This document shows positions 35,318 through 43,952 of a DNA stretch of 64,000 nucleotides, piece by piece. The number at the start of each line of letters is the position of its first letter. Position 1 is the stretch's first letter. The position numbers were made by a program, and so were the translations under genes. Below the pieces are notes generated by a model. The model was not told where the DNA came from. It saw nothing but the letters and a program-made list of their open reading frames with translations, and ran no database searches. Origin of the DNA: Pseudomonadota bacterium (GTDB taxonomy: Bacteria; Pseudomonadota; Alphaproteobacteria; Rhizobiales; Beijerinckiaceae); assembly GCA_021781815.1 (NCBI GenBank), contig JAJXWB010000010.1, forward strand, positions 1 through 64,000, in the 5' to 3' direction.

Positions 35318-37108
35318 ATGCCCAAGGCTTTCGACGCCTCAAACCCACCATTCGACCGGCTAACGCCGCGCGAAATCGATACTTTGCGCGAGGCGCTCGA
35401 CATTGGCTATTATCGGCCGGGCGATATCCTCGTCTCTGCGGGAGCTGCGGCCGAGTCCCTGTTCGTTGTCATCAAGGGCACGATCGAAGAGAGGGAAGGC
35501 GACGAACTGATCGCGCTGCTCGGCCCCAACGATTCGTTCGATAGCCGCGCCATCGTGCAGGGCGCGAGCGCCCATGCGTTTGTCGCGCGCGAGGAGACTC
35601 TGGTCTATCTCGTTCCGAAGGAGCTGACGCTCCGCTTCATCCGCGATAATTCGCGCTTCGGTTCTTTTTTCTATCTGGATATTTCGCGCAAGCTGGAGGC
35701 CGCGGCGCGCGACGAGGACGAACGCAGCGCCGGATCGCTGATGCGCACGCGCGTCGGCGACCTGTTCCTGCATCCGGCGGAATTTATCGACGTCTCCGAC
35801 ACGATCGAAACAGCGGGGCGCCGGATGCGCGACGTCAACTCGAACACGCTGCTGGTGCGCGACGGCGAGAAGACGGGCATCGTGACCGGCATGAACCTGT
35901 CGAAAGCCGTCGTTCTGCACCACATGCCGATCAATGCCCCGATTGGGCCCGTGGCGCATTTCGACGTCGTTTCGGTCGACGAGGGCGATTTCGTGTTCCA
36001 GGCTCTGCTGGAAATGACGAAGAGCAACAAGCGCCGCGTCGTGGTCAGGCGCGGCGAGCAGTTCATCGGCATCCTCGAAGACATCGACTTGCTCGGCTTC
36101 CTCGCCGGCAATACGCAGGTCATCGCGGGACGGATCGACCGGGCGAAATCGAAAGCCGACCTCGTGATCGCCGCCCGTGAAATCGCCGAGCAGATCCGCA
36201 TTCTGCGACGTCAGGACGTGCGCGCCGGAGTGATCGCCGAAATCGTCTCTGATCTGAACCGACGGCTGATTTCCAAGACGTTCGCGCTGATCGCGCCCCC
36301 GGATCTGCGCAAGCGATCATGCCTGATCGTTATGGGCAGCGAAGGCAGGTCAGAGCAGACCGTGCGCACCGATCAGGATAATGGGCTTATTCTGGCCGAA
36401 CCTGTCGATCAGGCGATGCTCCAGGGGTTCCGCGCCGATTTCACTGCGGCGCTCGAAGAGTTCGGATTCCCGCCCTGTCCGGGCGACGTCATGGTGCGCA
36501 ATCCGTTCTGGTCGCGAACGATCGACGAATATGTGGCGGACTTTCATCGCTGGGTCGCCGCGCCGGACCAGAACGCGGCGATGAACGTCGCAATCTTCTA
36601 TGACGCCGCGCCGGTGTCCGGCCGCGCCGACCTGCTGCGCAAGGCGAAGGCGGCGCTGATCGAGTCCGTGCGCTCCGAGCGCGTCTACCTTGCGCGTTTT
36701 GCGAACGCAATCGAAGCGTTCGAAACGCCAATCGGCCTGTTCAACAATCTGATCGCGGTCGAGGGCGCGCTCGATCTCAAGAAGGGCGGCATATTCCCGA
36801 TCGTGCATGGCGTGCGCAGTCTTGCGCTTGAGCACGGACTGACCGAGACATCGACCGACGACCGGATCAGGCGCCTGGTCGAACTCAACGTGCTGCGGGA
36901 GAGCTTCGCACGCGACCTGATCGAATCCTTCCATTTCCTGACCGGCCTGCGGCTGGACAGCCAACTCGCGGAGCAGACGGGGCAGGGCGCGCTTGTAAAG
37001 CCGGCGGCGTTGACCAGCGCCGAGCGAGATCTGTTGCGCGACGCCTTCAAGGTCGTGAAGCAGTTCCGCGATTTCTTGCGCCGACACTTCAATCTCGGCA
37101 TGTTCTGA
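35318..37108 (+). CDS. cNMP-binding/CBS/DUF294 putative nucleotidyltransferase
   Basis: 596 residues in four parts: a cyclic-nucleotide-binding-like domain (about 15-130: YYRPGDILVSAGAAAESLFV), a CBS pair (about 150-275: FIDVSDTIETAGRRMRDVNS and KRRVVVRRGEQFIGILEDID), a DUF294 nucleotidyltransferase domain (about 300-450) with SEGRSEQTVRTDQDN, where the Gly-Ser and the acid pair form the catalytic site, and a DUF294 C-terminal helical domain. It resembles GlnD-type transferases without the ACT domains. The start at 35318 lies just past the actP terminator. Many alphaproteobacteria keep this gene beside actP and a DnaQ-like exonuclease, so a link to acetate use or signalling is plausible but untested. 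Confidence 0.88.
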   Translation: MPKAFDASNPPFDRLTPREIDTLREALDIGYYRPGDILVSAGAAAESLFVVIKGTIEEREGDELIALLGPNDSFDSRAIVQGASAHAFVAREETLVYLVPKELTLRFIRDNSRFGSFFYLDISRKLEAAARDEDERSAGSLMRTRVGDLFLHPAEFIDVSDTIETAGRRMRDVNSNTLLVRDGEKTGIVTGMNLSKAVVLHHMPINAPIGPVAHFDVVSVDEGDFVFQALLEMTKSNKRRVVVRRGEQFIGILEDIDLLGFLAGNTQVIAGRIDRAKSKADLVIAAREIAEQIRILRRQDVRAGVIAEIVSDLNRRLISKTFALIAPPDLRKRSCLIVMGSEGRSEQTVRTDQDNGLILAEPVDQAMLQGFRADFTAALEEFGFPPCPGDVMVRNPFWSRTIDEYVADFHRWVAAPDQNAAMNVAIFYDAAPVSGRADLLRKAKAALIESVRSERVYLARFANAIEAFETPIGLFNNLIAVEGALDLKKGGIFPIVHGVRSLALEHGLTETSTDDRIRRLVELNVLRESFARDLIESFHFLTGLRLDSQLAEQTGQGALVKPAALTSAERDLLRDAFKVVKQFRDFLRRHFNLGMF

Positions 37109-37109
37109 C

Positions 37110-37754
37110 ATGATCCCGCGCCGGCTGAAGCGATTGTTCCACCAGATTTCGCTCGGCGACCAGGCCTATCGCTTCCTGTTCGAGGCCGGTCCGGCTGACG
37201 AAGTCGTGGCGTTCGATTGCGAGACGACCGGGCTCAGCGTCGCGAAGGACGACATCATTGTCATTGCGGCGGTGAAGGTGCGGGGCAACCGGATTCTCGC
37301 CAGCGAAAAATTTGAAGCTGTCGCGCGGCCCGAAGCGACACTGAAGGCGGATTCGATCAAGGTGCATCGGCTGCTGGAGAGCGATGTCGAAAGCGGCGGC
37401 CTGATCATGCAGATCATTCCGGATTTCCTGCGCTTCATCGGCGGGCGGCCGCTCGTCGGCTATTATCTCGAATTCGATGTGGCGATGGTCAACAAATATC
37501 TGCGGCCGCTGCTTGGCGTCGAATTGCCAAATCCGATGATCGAGGTTTCGGAACTGTATTACGAACGGAAATACGGCAATGCGCCTCCTGGCACACATAT
37601 AGACCTGTCGTTCGCACATATCCTGCGCGATCTCGGTCTGCCGCGCCTCGATCAGCATGACGCCTTCAACGACGCGATCATGACGGCGGAAATGTATGTC
37701 GCGTTGAAGGATCTCAGGGAGCGCGGGGTGAGGATTTCGCGGGAAAGGGATTGA
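37110..37754 (+). CDS. DnaQ-like 3'-5' exonuclease (DEDDh)
   Basis: 214 residues of the DNA polymerase III epsilon superfamily. Exo I is VAFDCETTGLSVAKDD (Asp36, Glu38), Exo II GYYLEFDVAMVNKYL, Exo III-epsilon LDQHDAFNDAIMTAEMY (His and Asp). All four DEDD acids and the His are present, so it should be active. It is not the main replicative epsilon subunit; it lacks the long C-terminal alpha-binding tail. It starts one base after the stop of the nucleotidyltransferase gene, so the two are co-expressed. Confidence 0.88.
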   Translation: MIPRRLKRLFHQISLGDQAYRFLFEAGPADEVVAFDCETTGLSVAKDDIIVIAAVKVRGNRILASEKFEAVARPEATLKADSIKVHRLLESDVESGGLIMQIIPDFLRFIGGRPLVGYYLEFDVAMVNKYLRPLLGVELPNPMIEVSELYYERKYGNAPPGTHIDLSFAHILRDLGLPRLDQHDAFNDAIMTAEMYVALKDLRERGVRISRERD

Positions 37755-37790
37755 GGGGCGGGGTCGTTCGCTGTTTTGGAGGGGCGCCAG

Positions 37791-38639
37791 CTAGCCGCGC
37801 AATTTCCCCCGCGCCACGCTCAACGCCACCGCGCAGGCGTTCGACACGTTGAGACTCTTGATCGGGCCGGGCATGTCAAGCCTGGCCACGATATCGCATC
37901 TTTCGCGCGTCAGGCGCCGCAAGCCCGCGCCCTCGGCGCCAAGCGCCAGCGCCAGCGGCCGGCGCAGCGGCGCGTCCTCAAGCGAGGCCGAACCGTCCGA
38001 ATCGAGCCCGACGCGCAGAAAATCAGCTTTGCCGAGTTCGTCGAGGGCGCGCGCGAGATTGACGACCGGCACGATCGGCACATGCTCCAGCCCGCCCGAG
38101 GCGGTTTTGGCGAGCACGCCGGAAAAATCCGGGGCGTGGCGGTCGGTGACGATCAGCGCGTCGACGGCGAAGGCGGCGGCCGTGCGCAGAATGGCGCCGA
38201 CGTTGTGTGGATCGGTGATCTGGTCGAGCACAAGCACGAAGCCGCTGTTGCAGGCAATTTCAGACAGGTCGAGCGCCGGGATGGCGCGCGCTTCGAGCAG
38301 CAGACCCTGGTGGACCGCGCCCTGGCCCAACCGCCTGTCGAGATCGGCCGCCTGGACGACATGGATCGGGACGCCCGCCGCCGTCGCCTCCGCGCCGATG
38401 CGTTCGGCCGCCTGCAGCGTGGCGAACAGGTCGAGCAGCTTGCGCTTCCGGACGCGCAGGGCCTCGCGTACCGCATGCAGGCCATAGAGAACCACGAGGT
38501 CGCGGTCGGGCTTGCGGAAGGCCGCGCCGGACCGGCTCTGCGCGCTGCCGCCGCCAGCCTGACGGCGGTCGGCGGGCCGCTGTTCCGGCGCGCGGCGCTG
38601 ATCGCCGGTCCGCCCTTCGCTTCTCCTGTTTCGCGGCAT
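37791..38639 (-). CDS. rlmB: 23S rRNA (guanosine-2251-2'-O)-methyltransferase
   Basis: 282-residue SPOUT methyltransferase of the TrmH/RlmB group. An N-terminal substrate-binding domain (VVLYGLHAVREALRVRKRKL) follows a charged leader. The trefoil-knot signatures are LVLDQITDPHNVGAILRTAA, LALGAEGAGLRRLTRERCD and MPGPIKSLNVSNACAVALS. It methylates the ribose of G2251 in the peptidyl-transferase loop. I use the ATG at 38639; one at 38666 is equally open. In many Hyphomicrobiales this gene is followed, on the other strand, by tRNA-Tyr and tRNA-Gly, as here. Confidence 0.92.
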   Translation of the reverse strand: MPRNRRSEGRTGDQRRAPEQRPADRRQAGGGSAQSRSGAAFRKPDRDLVVLYGLHAVREALRVRKRKLLDLFATLQAAERIGAEATAAGVPIHVVQAADLDRRLGQGAVHQGLLLEARAIPALDLSEIACNSGFVLVLDQITDPHNVGAILRTAAAFAVDALIVTDRHAPDFSGVLAKTASGGLEHVPIVPVVNLARALDELGKADFLRVGLDSDGSASLEDAPLRRPLALALGAEGAGLRRLTRERCDIVARLDMPGPIKSLNVSNACAVALSVARGKLRG

Positions 38640-38791
38640 TGCGGGTTCCTCGCTTCGCAGGGTCATGTCTCACGCGCCGTCGCCCCGCGCAATGAGGCGC
38701 TTTAGCGGTTGACATGACGGCGCCCCGTCAGCATAACCCGCGTCGTCGGCCGGCGGAGACGCCGGGCCGCGGGCGCCATTTGTGCTCCCGT

Positions 38792-38876
38792 GGGGGAATG
38801 TCCCGAGCGGCAAAGGGGGCGGACTGTAAATCCGCTGGCTATGCCTTCGTAGGTTCGAGTCCTACTTCCCCCACCA
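38792..38876 (+). tRNA. tRNA-Tyr (anticodon GTA)
   Basis: Class II tRNA of 85 bases with a long variable arm. Acceptor GGGGGAA pairs with TTCCCCC, the anticodon loop CTGTAAA gives GTA, the T arm has TTCGAGT, and CCA is encoded after a discriminator A. Confidence 0.96.
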
Positions 38877-38930
38877 TTGTCTCGCCTTTCCGGTCGCACC
38901 GCGACGGAAAATTAACCAAGACGCGATTTC

Positions 38931-39353
38931 ATGGCTGGCGCCGATGGCGTGGGATGGAGTCGCGCGATGCAAGAGATGCTTGCCGGACAGGCAGCCGAGG
39001 TGTCCTCCGTCATTTCCGCGGTGGCGCTCGAATATTACACCCAGGCGGCGCCAGCGGCGGCCGGACGGCTGGCGCGTCTGCATCAGAAGGCCTGGGAAGC
39101 GGTCATCGCCGGCGATTCTGCCGACCAGCAGTTCGCGGAGCTGCGGCGCCAGGCTTTCGCCCTGGTCGACGCGCAGGAACTGATCGAGGTCTGCGACCAG
39201 CATATCGTCTGGGCGCTGACGCCGGTTATCGCCGCCTCGCTCGCCTGCGGGCCGGGCCACGAAAGAATCAGTCTGCGGGAGGTCGGCGGCGCACTCTGGC
39301 GCATGCTGCAGACCTTCGCCGCCGAACCGTCCGCCGTGCAGGTCGCCGCCTGA
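38931..39353 (+). CDS. Hypothetical helical protein between tRNA-Tyr and tRNA-Gly
   Basis: 140 residues, almost entirely alpha-helical and alanine-rich, from MAGADGVGWSRAMQEMLAGQ to AAEPSAVQVAA. No transmembrane span, signal peptide or catalytic motif is visible; Trp and His residues (CDQHIVWALTPVIAAS) may line a pocket. The plus-strand frame has the normal codon pattern of the region while the opposite frame is arginine/proline-rich noise. I do not recognise a family. It sits within the tRNA pair, which is an uncommon place for a protein gene. Confidence 0.6.
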   Translation: MAGADGVGWSRAMQEMLAGQAAEVSSVISAVALEYYTQAAPAAAGRLARLHQKAWEAVIAGDSADQQFAELRRQAFALVDAQELIEVCDQHIVWALTPVIAASLACGPGHERISLREVGGALWRMLQTFAAEPSAVQVAA

Positions 39354-39435
39354 GCCTGACGCAGCTCGCCATGTTGCAAATGCGCGCAGCCTTCGGCATA
39401 TGTCACGCCTGCGTCGCCCTCCGGGGCCGCCGCGC

Positions 39436-39509
39436 GCGGGTGTAGCTCAATGGTAGAGCAGCAGCCTTCCAAGCTGAATACGAGGGTTCGATTCCCTTCA
39501 CCCGCTCCA
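39436..39509 (+). tRNA. tRNA-Gly (anticodon TCC)
   Basis: 74 bases including an encoded CCA. Acceptor GCGGGTG pairs with CACCCGC, D arm GCTC/GAGC, anticodon loop CTTCCAA gives TCC, T arm TTCGATT. The accessory region with the Abi_C gene begins right after it. Confidence 0.96.
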
Positions 39510-39622
39510 TTTTCTTGTTTGTCGCATTTCTCGTCGTAAATTCAATGAGTAGCGCATCGCTGCTGGGCCGATAGACCCCAAAATCCCAAGCATTGTGGAC
39601 CCCAATCGGGTGAGGCCCAACT

Positions 39623-40378
39623 GTGTCGTTCATCGAAGACGAGTCGGACGAGGACAAGGCCGTTAGGTTCCAGAACTGCATCATCGCGGCCGCGACAAAC
39701 GGCGGCATGGATGACGCCGAGTACAGGGAACTCCGTCGACACTTCCTTGAACATCACGAGTATCGGCAGAAGTTGCCTGCCTTCGTTCGACGCTGTTCAG
39801 ACCTCGGCCAGTTCTGGGGCTTCATCAAGCATGAGCGCGGCACGTACGCGGAGCGTCGGACCCTCATCTGGAACGCCTTTCGCCCGCTCATCGCTTACAT
39901 CGAGACGGAAGCGCGCTCCCCGGGGGTCCAGGCCGTCACAGCGACCCTTGAGAAGTTCGATGCAGAGCATGTTCAGCGGGCGTGGAACCGCGCGTTGGAA
40001 CGTCGAGCCACTGACCCCGAAGGCGCGATCACGGCTGCGCGCACACTCTTGGAGACTGTCTGCAAACACGTTCTCGACGACGCAAAGAGCCCCTACGATC
40101 CCACTGCTGACCTTCCTGCGCTCTGGCGGCTGGCCGCGAGCGAACTGAACCTAGCGCCGCAGCAGCATCAGGAGGAGGTGTTCAAGCAGATCCTCGGGGG
40201 CTGTCAGTCTATCGTCAATGGCCTCGGCACGCTCCGCAATCGGGTTGGCGACGCGCACGGACAGGGGCGCAAGTCCATTCGGCCGAAGGCGCGACACGCG
40301 GAGTTGGCCGTCAATCTCGCTGGCGCGATGGCCTCGTTCCTGACCGCGACACGGGATGAGCGCCAGAAGTCGCCTTAG
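39623..40378 (+). CDS. Abortive infection family protein (Abi_C C-terminal domain)
   Basis: 251 residues starting at GTG 39623. The C-terminal 120 residues fit the abortive-infection C-terminal domain (Abi_C): ITAARTLLETVCKHVLDD, then LGTLRNRVGDAHGQGRKS with the R-N-x4-D-A-H-G core, and HAELAVNLAGAMASFLT. The N-terminal 120 residues (MSFIEDESDEDKAVRFQNCI, LPAFVRRCSDLGQFWGFIKH) resemble the N-terminal part of AbiJ-type proteins only in general layout. Such proteins are implicated in phage defence, where activation halts growth; the mechanism is unknown. It lies 113 bases after tRNA-Gly, a classic island entry point, and its base composition is slightly less GC-rich than its neighbours. Confidence 0.78.
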   Translation: MSFIEDESDEDKAVRFQNCIIAAATNGGMDDAEYRELRRHFLEHHEYRQKLPAFVRRCSDLGQFWGFIKHERGTYAERRTLIWNAFRPLIAYIETEARSPGVQAVTATLEKFDAEHVQRAWNRALERRATDPEGAITAARTLLETVCKHVLDDAKSPYDPTADLPALWRLAASELNLAPQQHQEEVFKQILGGCQSIVNGLGTLRNRVGDAHGQGRKSIRPKARHAELAVNLAGAMASFLTATRDERQKSP

Positions 40379-40399
40379 TTCGATCGTCTGCCGGCACGG

Positions 40400-40726
40400 C
40401 TAGTTGAAGGCCGGATTACCGGGAGGCTCCCGCATCGATTGGAGCAGCGCGATCCTAAAGTCGAGCCCCGCCAACAGCGATGGTCCAACTTGGATCGCCC
40501 AGTCAGCGGCCTCCCCAGAAAATTCTTCGGCGTGTACGGCCCTGTTGAGAAGCGGGACGAGGTCCAATTCGCTGTCGTTGATTATCTTCCCGTCTTTCTT
40601 GACTAAAACAGCCTCGTATCTTTTGTCGCGATATTCATCTCTCCAGCCATGAGCAGAGATCGCCGTCTGCTCCGTCTTTGAGACACGTTGGCCTGATCCG
40701 TCTAATGCCGATACCTCGTATGTCAT
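40400..40726 (-). CDS. Orphan 108-residue protein next to the Abi_C gene
   Basis: Small acidic protein (MTYEVSALDGSGQRVSKTEQ to EPPGNPAFN), mostly hydrophilic with short strands (YEAVLVKKDGKIINDSELDL). No signal peptide or membrane span. No family recognised. It is convergent with the Abi_C gene, 21 bases apart. Coding quality is moderate; the composition and the clean start support a real accessory gene, possibly recently acquired. Confidence 0.5.
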   Translation of the reverse strand: MTYEVSALDGSGQRVSKTEQTAISAHGWRDEYRDKRYEAVLVKKDGKIINDSELDLVPLLNRAVHAEEFSGEAADWAIQVGPSLLAGLDFRIALLQSMREPPGNPAFN

Positions 40727-41196
40727 AGTTCTCTATGGCCCCTGCCTTGCGCTAAGCATAGCACGGGAGGCCGGGCGACGCGATGGAATGTCAACCGCCT
40801 CAGATTTCAAACTGAGACACTACCCGACGGCCGCATGATCGTCGCCGCGCGATTTTGGCTCACAGCTCCGGTGGGGCTACTCAAGGCGAATACGAAGCAT
40901 TCGTCCGGCCCTCCCTACGCCGCAGCAAAATCGCAAAGCCCCGCGTTCACATAACCCGGCAGGAATCCGCTCAATTTCCGCGGGGCGCTGTCGAGACAAG
41001 CGGAGCCAGCTCTATCCGTGGCGGCGCAAAAAGACCCGCCCGCCCGCATGCGACGCCTTCAATCGGGGGCGATGAATGACGAGCAGCGCGCATCCTGGCC
41101 ATGGGGTGCCCCGGCCTTCGCCAGGCCGCATCGCCGATTGGCCCGCCCCGGTCCTCTCCGGCGCGCCGCAAGCCGTCTGGCGAACAGATGGCCTCG
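40727..41196. other. Non-coding stretch with possible insertion-sequence debris
   Basis: About 470 bases without a supported gene. TTTCAAACTGAGACACTACC at 40817-40836 resembles the terminal repeats I associate with IS21-type elements, but no transposase frame adjoins it. Frames here are short, overlapping and lack ribosome sites. It probably marks a scar of past insertions after tRNA-Gly. Confidence 0.35.
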
Positions 41197-43797
41197 TCAG
41201 GCGGGAGTTCTGTCGCGGACCGAACCCGAATGATCGGGCGCATGCGCGCTCATGCGCGAGGCGCTGTGTTCGGTCGCCCATTGTTCCAGTGCGCGGGCGG
41301 GCAATGCTGGCGAATAGAGGTAGCCCTGAACATAGGGGCAGCACATATCTTCGAGCGCACGCTTTTGCTCAAGGGTCTCGACGCCCTCCGCGACGACGGC
41401 AAGGCCCAGGCTCGCGCCGACCTGTACGATCAAAGCCGCGACAGCCCTGGCCGTCGCGTCTGTCGCAAGATCGGCGACGAAACTGCGATCGATTTTGAGT
41501 TCCTTCATGGGCAGGCGGGCAAGCCGGCTGAGATTGGAATACCCCGTTCCGAAGTCGTCCATCGACAGGCCGACTCCGAGCGCCTGGATCGCTCGGGCGC
41601 TTTCGAGCGTGGCGGAGCGCTCGTCCATGACGGCGCTTTCGGTCATTTCAATCGTCAGGACATGCGGCGGCAGGTCGAGGTCTCGCAAAGTCCGTTCAAT
41701 CGTTGCGGGCAAAGCGTCACTCTGGAAGTTCAGAGGCGACAGATTGACGGAAACCCGCGGAACAGCGAGGCCGGCGGCGCGCCAGTCGGCGATCTGGCGG
41801 CAGGCCTCCAGCAACGACCAGTCGCCGATCGACTCGATCAGCCCATATTCCTCTGCGATGTCGATGAAGGTGGCGGGCGGCACCTCGCCCAGAATAGGAT
41901 CGCGCCATCGCGCCAGGGCCTCGACCCCAATGATTTCGCCTGAGATCAAGGAAATCTGCGGCTGGTAATGCAGCGTCAGGCCGCCGCTGGACACTGCCTG
42001 CCGGAGAGCCGCGGCGTAGGATCGCCGCTCTTCGCTGCGGCCTCGGATAGCGAGATCGAACAAGCAATGCCCGGCTCTGCCCGAGCGCTTTGCCTCATAC
42101 ATCGCCATGTCCGAATGCATCAGCAAGGTGTCAACATTCGTACCGTGTTCTGGATAGGCGCTGATTCCAATGCTGGCGGAGACCGAAATCGTCTGGGAGC
42201 CGATCCAGACCGGTTGCGACAGCGATTTCTGAATACGCGCGGCGACGACTGAAGCGTCCGCGAGGCTGCAATCCGGCATGACGATCACGAATTCGTCGCC
42301 GCCCTGCCTGCTGACAATGTCCTCGGGGCGGAGCTGCGCCTTCAGTGCGTGCGCAACATGCACGAGCAAGGCGTCGCCCGCGGAATGTCCAAGCCCGTCG
42401 TTCACGTCCTTGAAATGGTCGATGTCGAGAAACAGGATGGCGATCCGCCCGCTGTCCGGCGGACTGGCGATCATCCGATCGATCGAAGCGCGAAGCTGCA
42501 TGCGGTTGGGCAACCCGGTCAGACTATCGAAATATGCGAGACGGCTGATCTGCGATCGCGCTTCGTGACGTTCGATGGCGAGCGCGCAGAGATGCACGAC
42601 CGCATCGGCGATCCGGACATGCCATGGCCCCGGCGCCCGCTTGTCCCGGAAGTAGAAAGCGAGCGTTCCAACAACGCGCCCGTCGCGCGCCTTGACCGGC
42701 GAGGACCAGCAGGCGCGCAGTCCCGCGGCCAGCGGAAGATCCCTGTAAGCTGCCCAGTTTGGATCGCCTTCGATATCCTCGGTCAGCGCAGGCCGTCCAT
42801 GGAACGCGGCGACGCCGCATGTTCCGACGTCGGGTCCGATCGAAACGCCATCGACCAGGGCGGCGAACTCGTCAGGTAGGCCGCATCCCGCGAGCGGATG
42901 CAGACGGCCGTCCGGGTCGACATGAAGTATGGACGGGACGACGTCAGGAGCGATCGCGGCGATCTTCCGACAGACAACGTCGGCCATGTCCCCGAGCGAG
43001 CGTTCGTTGGCGAGCGCTTCAAGCGCCTCGCGCTGAAGGCTCTGGATCTGCCGACTCTCGGTAATGTCGGCCAGCACCGCGATCAGATTGGTGACTTTGC
43101 CCGCCGCATTCCGGACGACGTTCGCGGTGGCGGAGACCCAGATCTCGTGTCCATCGCGATCGTAGGCGAGAATCTCTTCCTGAACGGTGGTCGAAACGCT
43201 CATCTGTCGCTGCAAGCGCGCGAGCGTTCGGCGATCGGTATAACGGCCGGCGAGAATCTGACTCGGATAGGCGCCAATCACTTCGGCGGAGGAATATCTG
43301 AACGTGTCGATGAAGGCTCTGTTGACGTAAACAATGCGCTCCCTGTCATCCGTGATGATGACGATGCGTCTGGTTTCGTCCGCCACTTGCGCGAGGAGCC
43401 TCAGATGCTTCCGCCGGGCCATATCGTCGGTGACATCCCTCACGATTCCGAGGAATCCGATCTTGTTGTCGACATTCACCTTCGAAAGCGAGAGAAGGCC
43501 CAACACCGTGTCGCCGGGAGCCCGTTCGATGCGGATCGTTTGATTTTCCGTGACGGAATGACCGCCAACGTCGTCGACGTCGCGATCCGGATCTGGATCC
43601 GCAGTCGGCCTCCAGTCAGCCACCAATGCGCTGAACGGCCGCCCAACTACATCGTTGAGCTTCTGTCCCCAGAGGCGTTCGGCCGACGGATTGATAAATG
43701 TGACGATCTGATCGCTGTCCATGGCGACCAGGGGATCGAGGATCTGTTCAAGAACATGATGATAGTAACTGTCAATTGAATCGTCTGAGAGCCCCAT
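41197..43797 (-). CDS. DosP-like PAS-PAS-GAF-GGDEF-EAL c-di-GMP enzyme
   Basis: 866 residues. Two PAS domains (about 10-130 and 135-255), a GAF domain (about 270-405: CGVAAFHGRPALTEDIEGDP), a GGDEF domain (about 420-575) with intact RQGGDEFVIV, and an EAL domain (about 590-845) with GVEALARW, SVNLSPLNFQSD, MDDFGTGYSNL and VAEGVETLEQ. The order and much of the wording match E. coli DosP, an oxygen-sensing phosphodiesterase. The first PAS reads RPTADPD where, from memory, DosP has its haem-ligand His (RPAHPEY), so haem binding at that site looks lost. Both output domains look active by motif. Cytoplasmic; no membrane span. It lies in accessory DNA with no partner gene. Confidence 0.92.
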   Translation of the reverse strand: MGLSDDSIDSYYHHVLEQILDPLVAMDSDQIVTFINPSAERLWGQKLNDVVGRPFSALVADWRPTADPDPDRDVDDVGGHSVTENQTIRIERAPGDTVLGLLSLSKVNVDNKIGFLGIVRDVTDDMARRKHLRLLAQVADETRRIVIITDDRERIVYVNRAFIDTFRYSSAEVIGAYPSQILAGRYTDRRTLARLQRQMSVSTTVQEEILAYDRDGHEIWVSATANVVRNAAGKVTNLIAVLADITESRQIQSLQREALEALANERSLGDMADVVCRKIAAIAPDVVPSILHVDPDGRLHPLAGCGLPDEFAALVDGVSIGPDVGTCGVAAFHGRPALTEDIEGDPNWAAYRDLPLAAGLRACWSSPVKARDGRVVGTLAFYFRDKRAPGPWHVRIADAVVHLCALAIERHEARSQISRLAYFDSLTGLPNRMQLRASIDRMIASPPDSGRIAILFLDIDHFKDVNDGLGHSAGDALLVHVAHALKAQLRPEDIVSRQGGDEFVIVMPDCSLADASVVAARIQKSLSQPVWIGSQTISVSASIGISAYPEHGTNVDTLLMHSDMAMYEAKRSGRAGHCLFDLAIRGRSEERRSYAAALRQAVSSGGLTLHYQPQISLISGEIIGVEALARWRDPILGEVPPATFIDIAEEYGLIESIGDWSLLEACRQIADWRAAGLAVPRVSVNLSPLNFQSDALPATIERTLRDLDLPPHVLTIEMTESAVMDERSATLESARAIQALGVGLSMDDFGTGYSNLSRLARLPMKELKIDRSFVADLATDATARAVAALIVQVGASLGLAVVAEGVETLEQKRALEDMCCPYVQGYLYSPALPARALEQWATEHSASRMSAHAPDHSGSVRDRTPA

Positions 43798-43952
43798 GTT
43801 CCCATATCTCCCCCTGAATGGGACAGGTCCGATCGCCAGGCAGGCTCTTGTGGCCTTTCCTCTCCGGGTCGGATCATCTTCATTTATTCAGACAAATGAT
43901 GATCCTGAATTCTCAAGAACAAGTGAAGAAGGCTCAATGCGCCTACGAGTAA

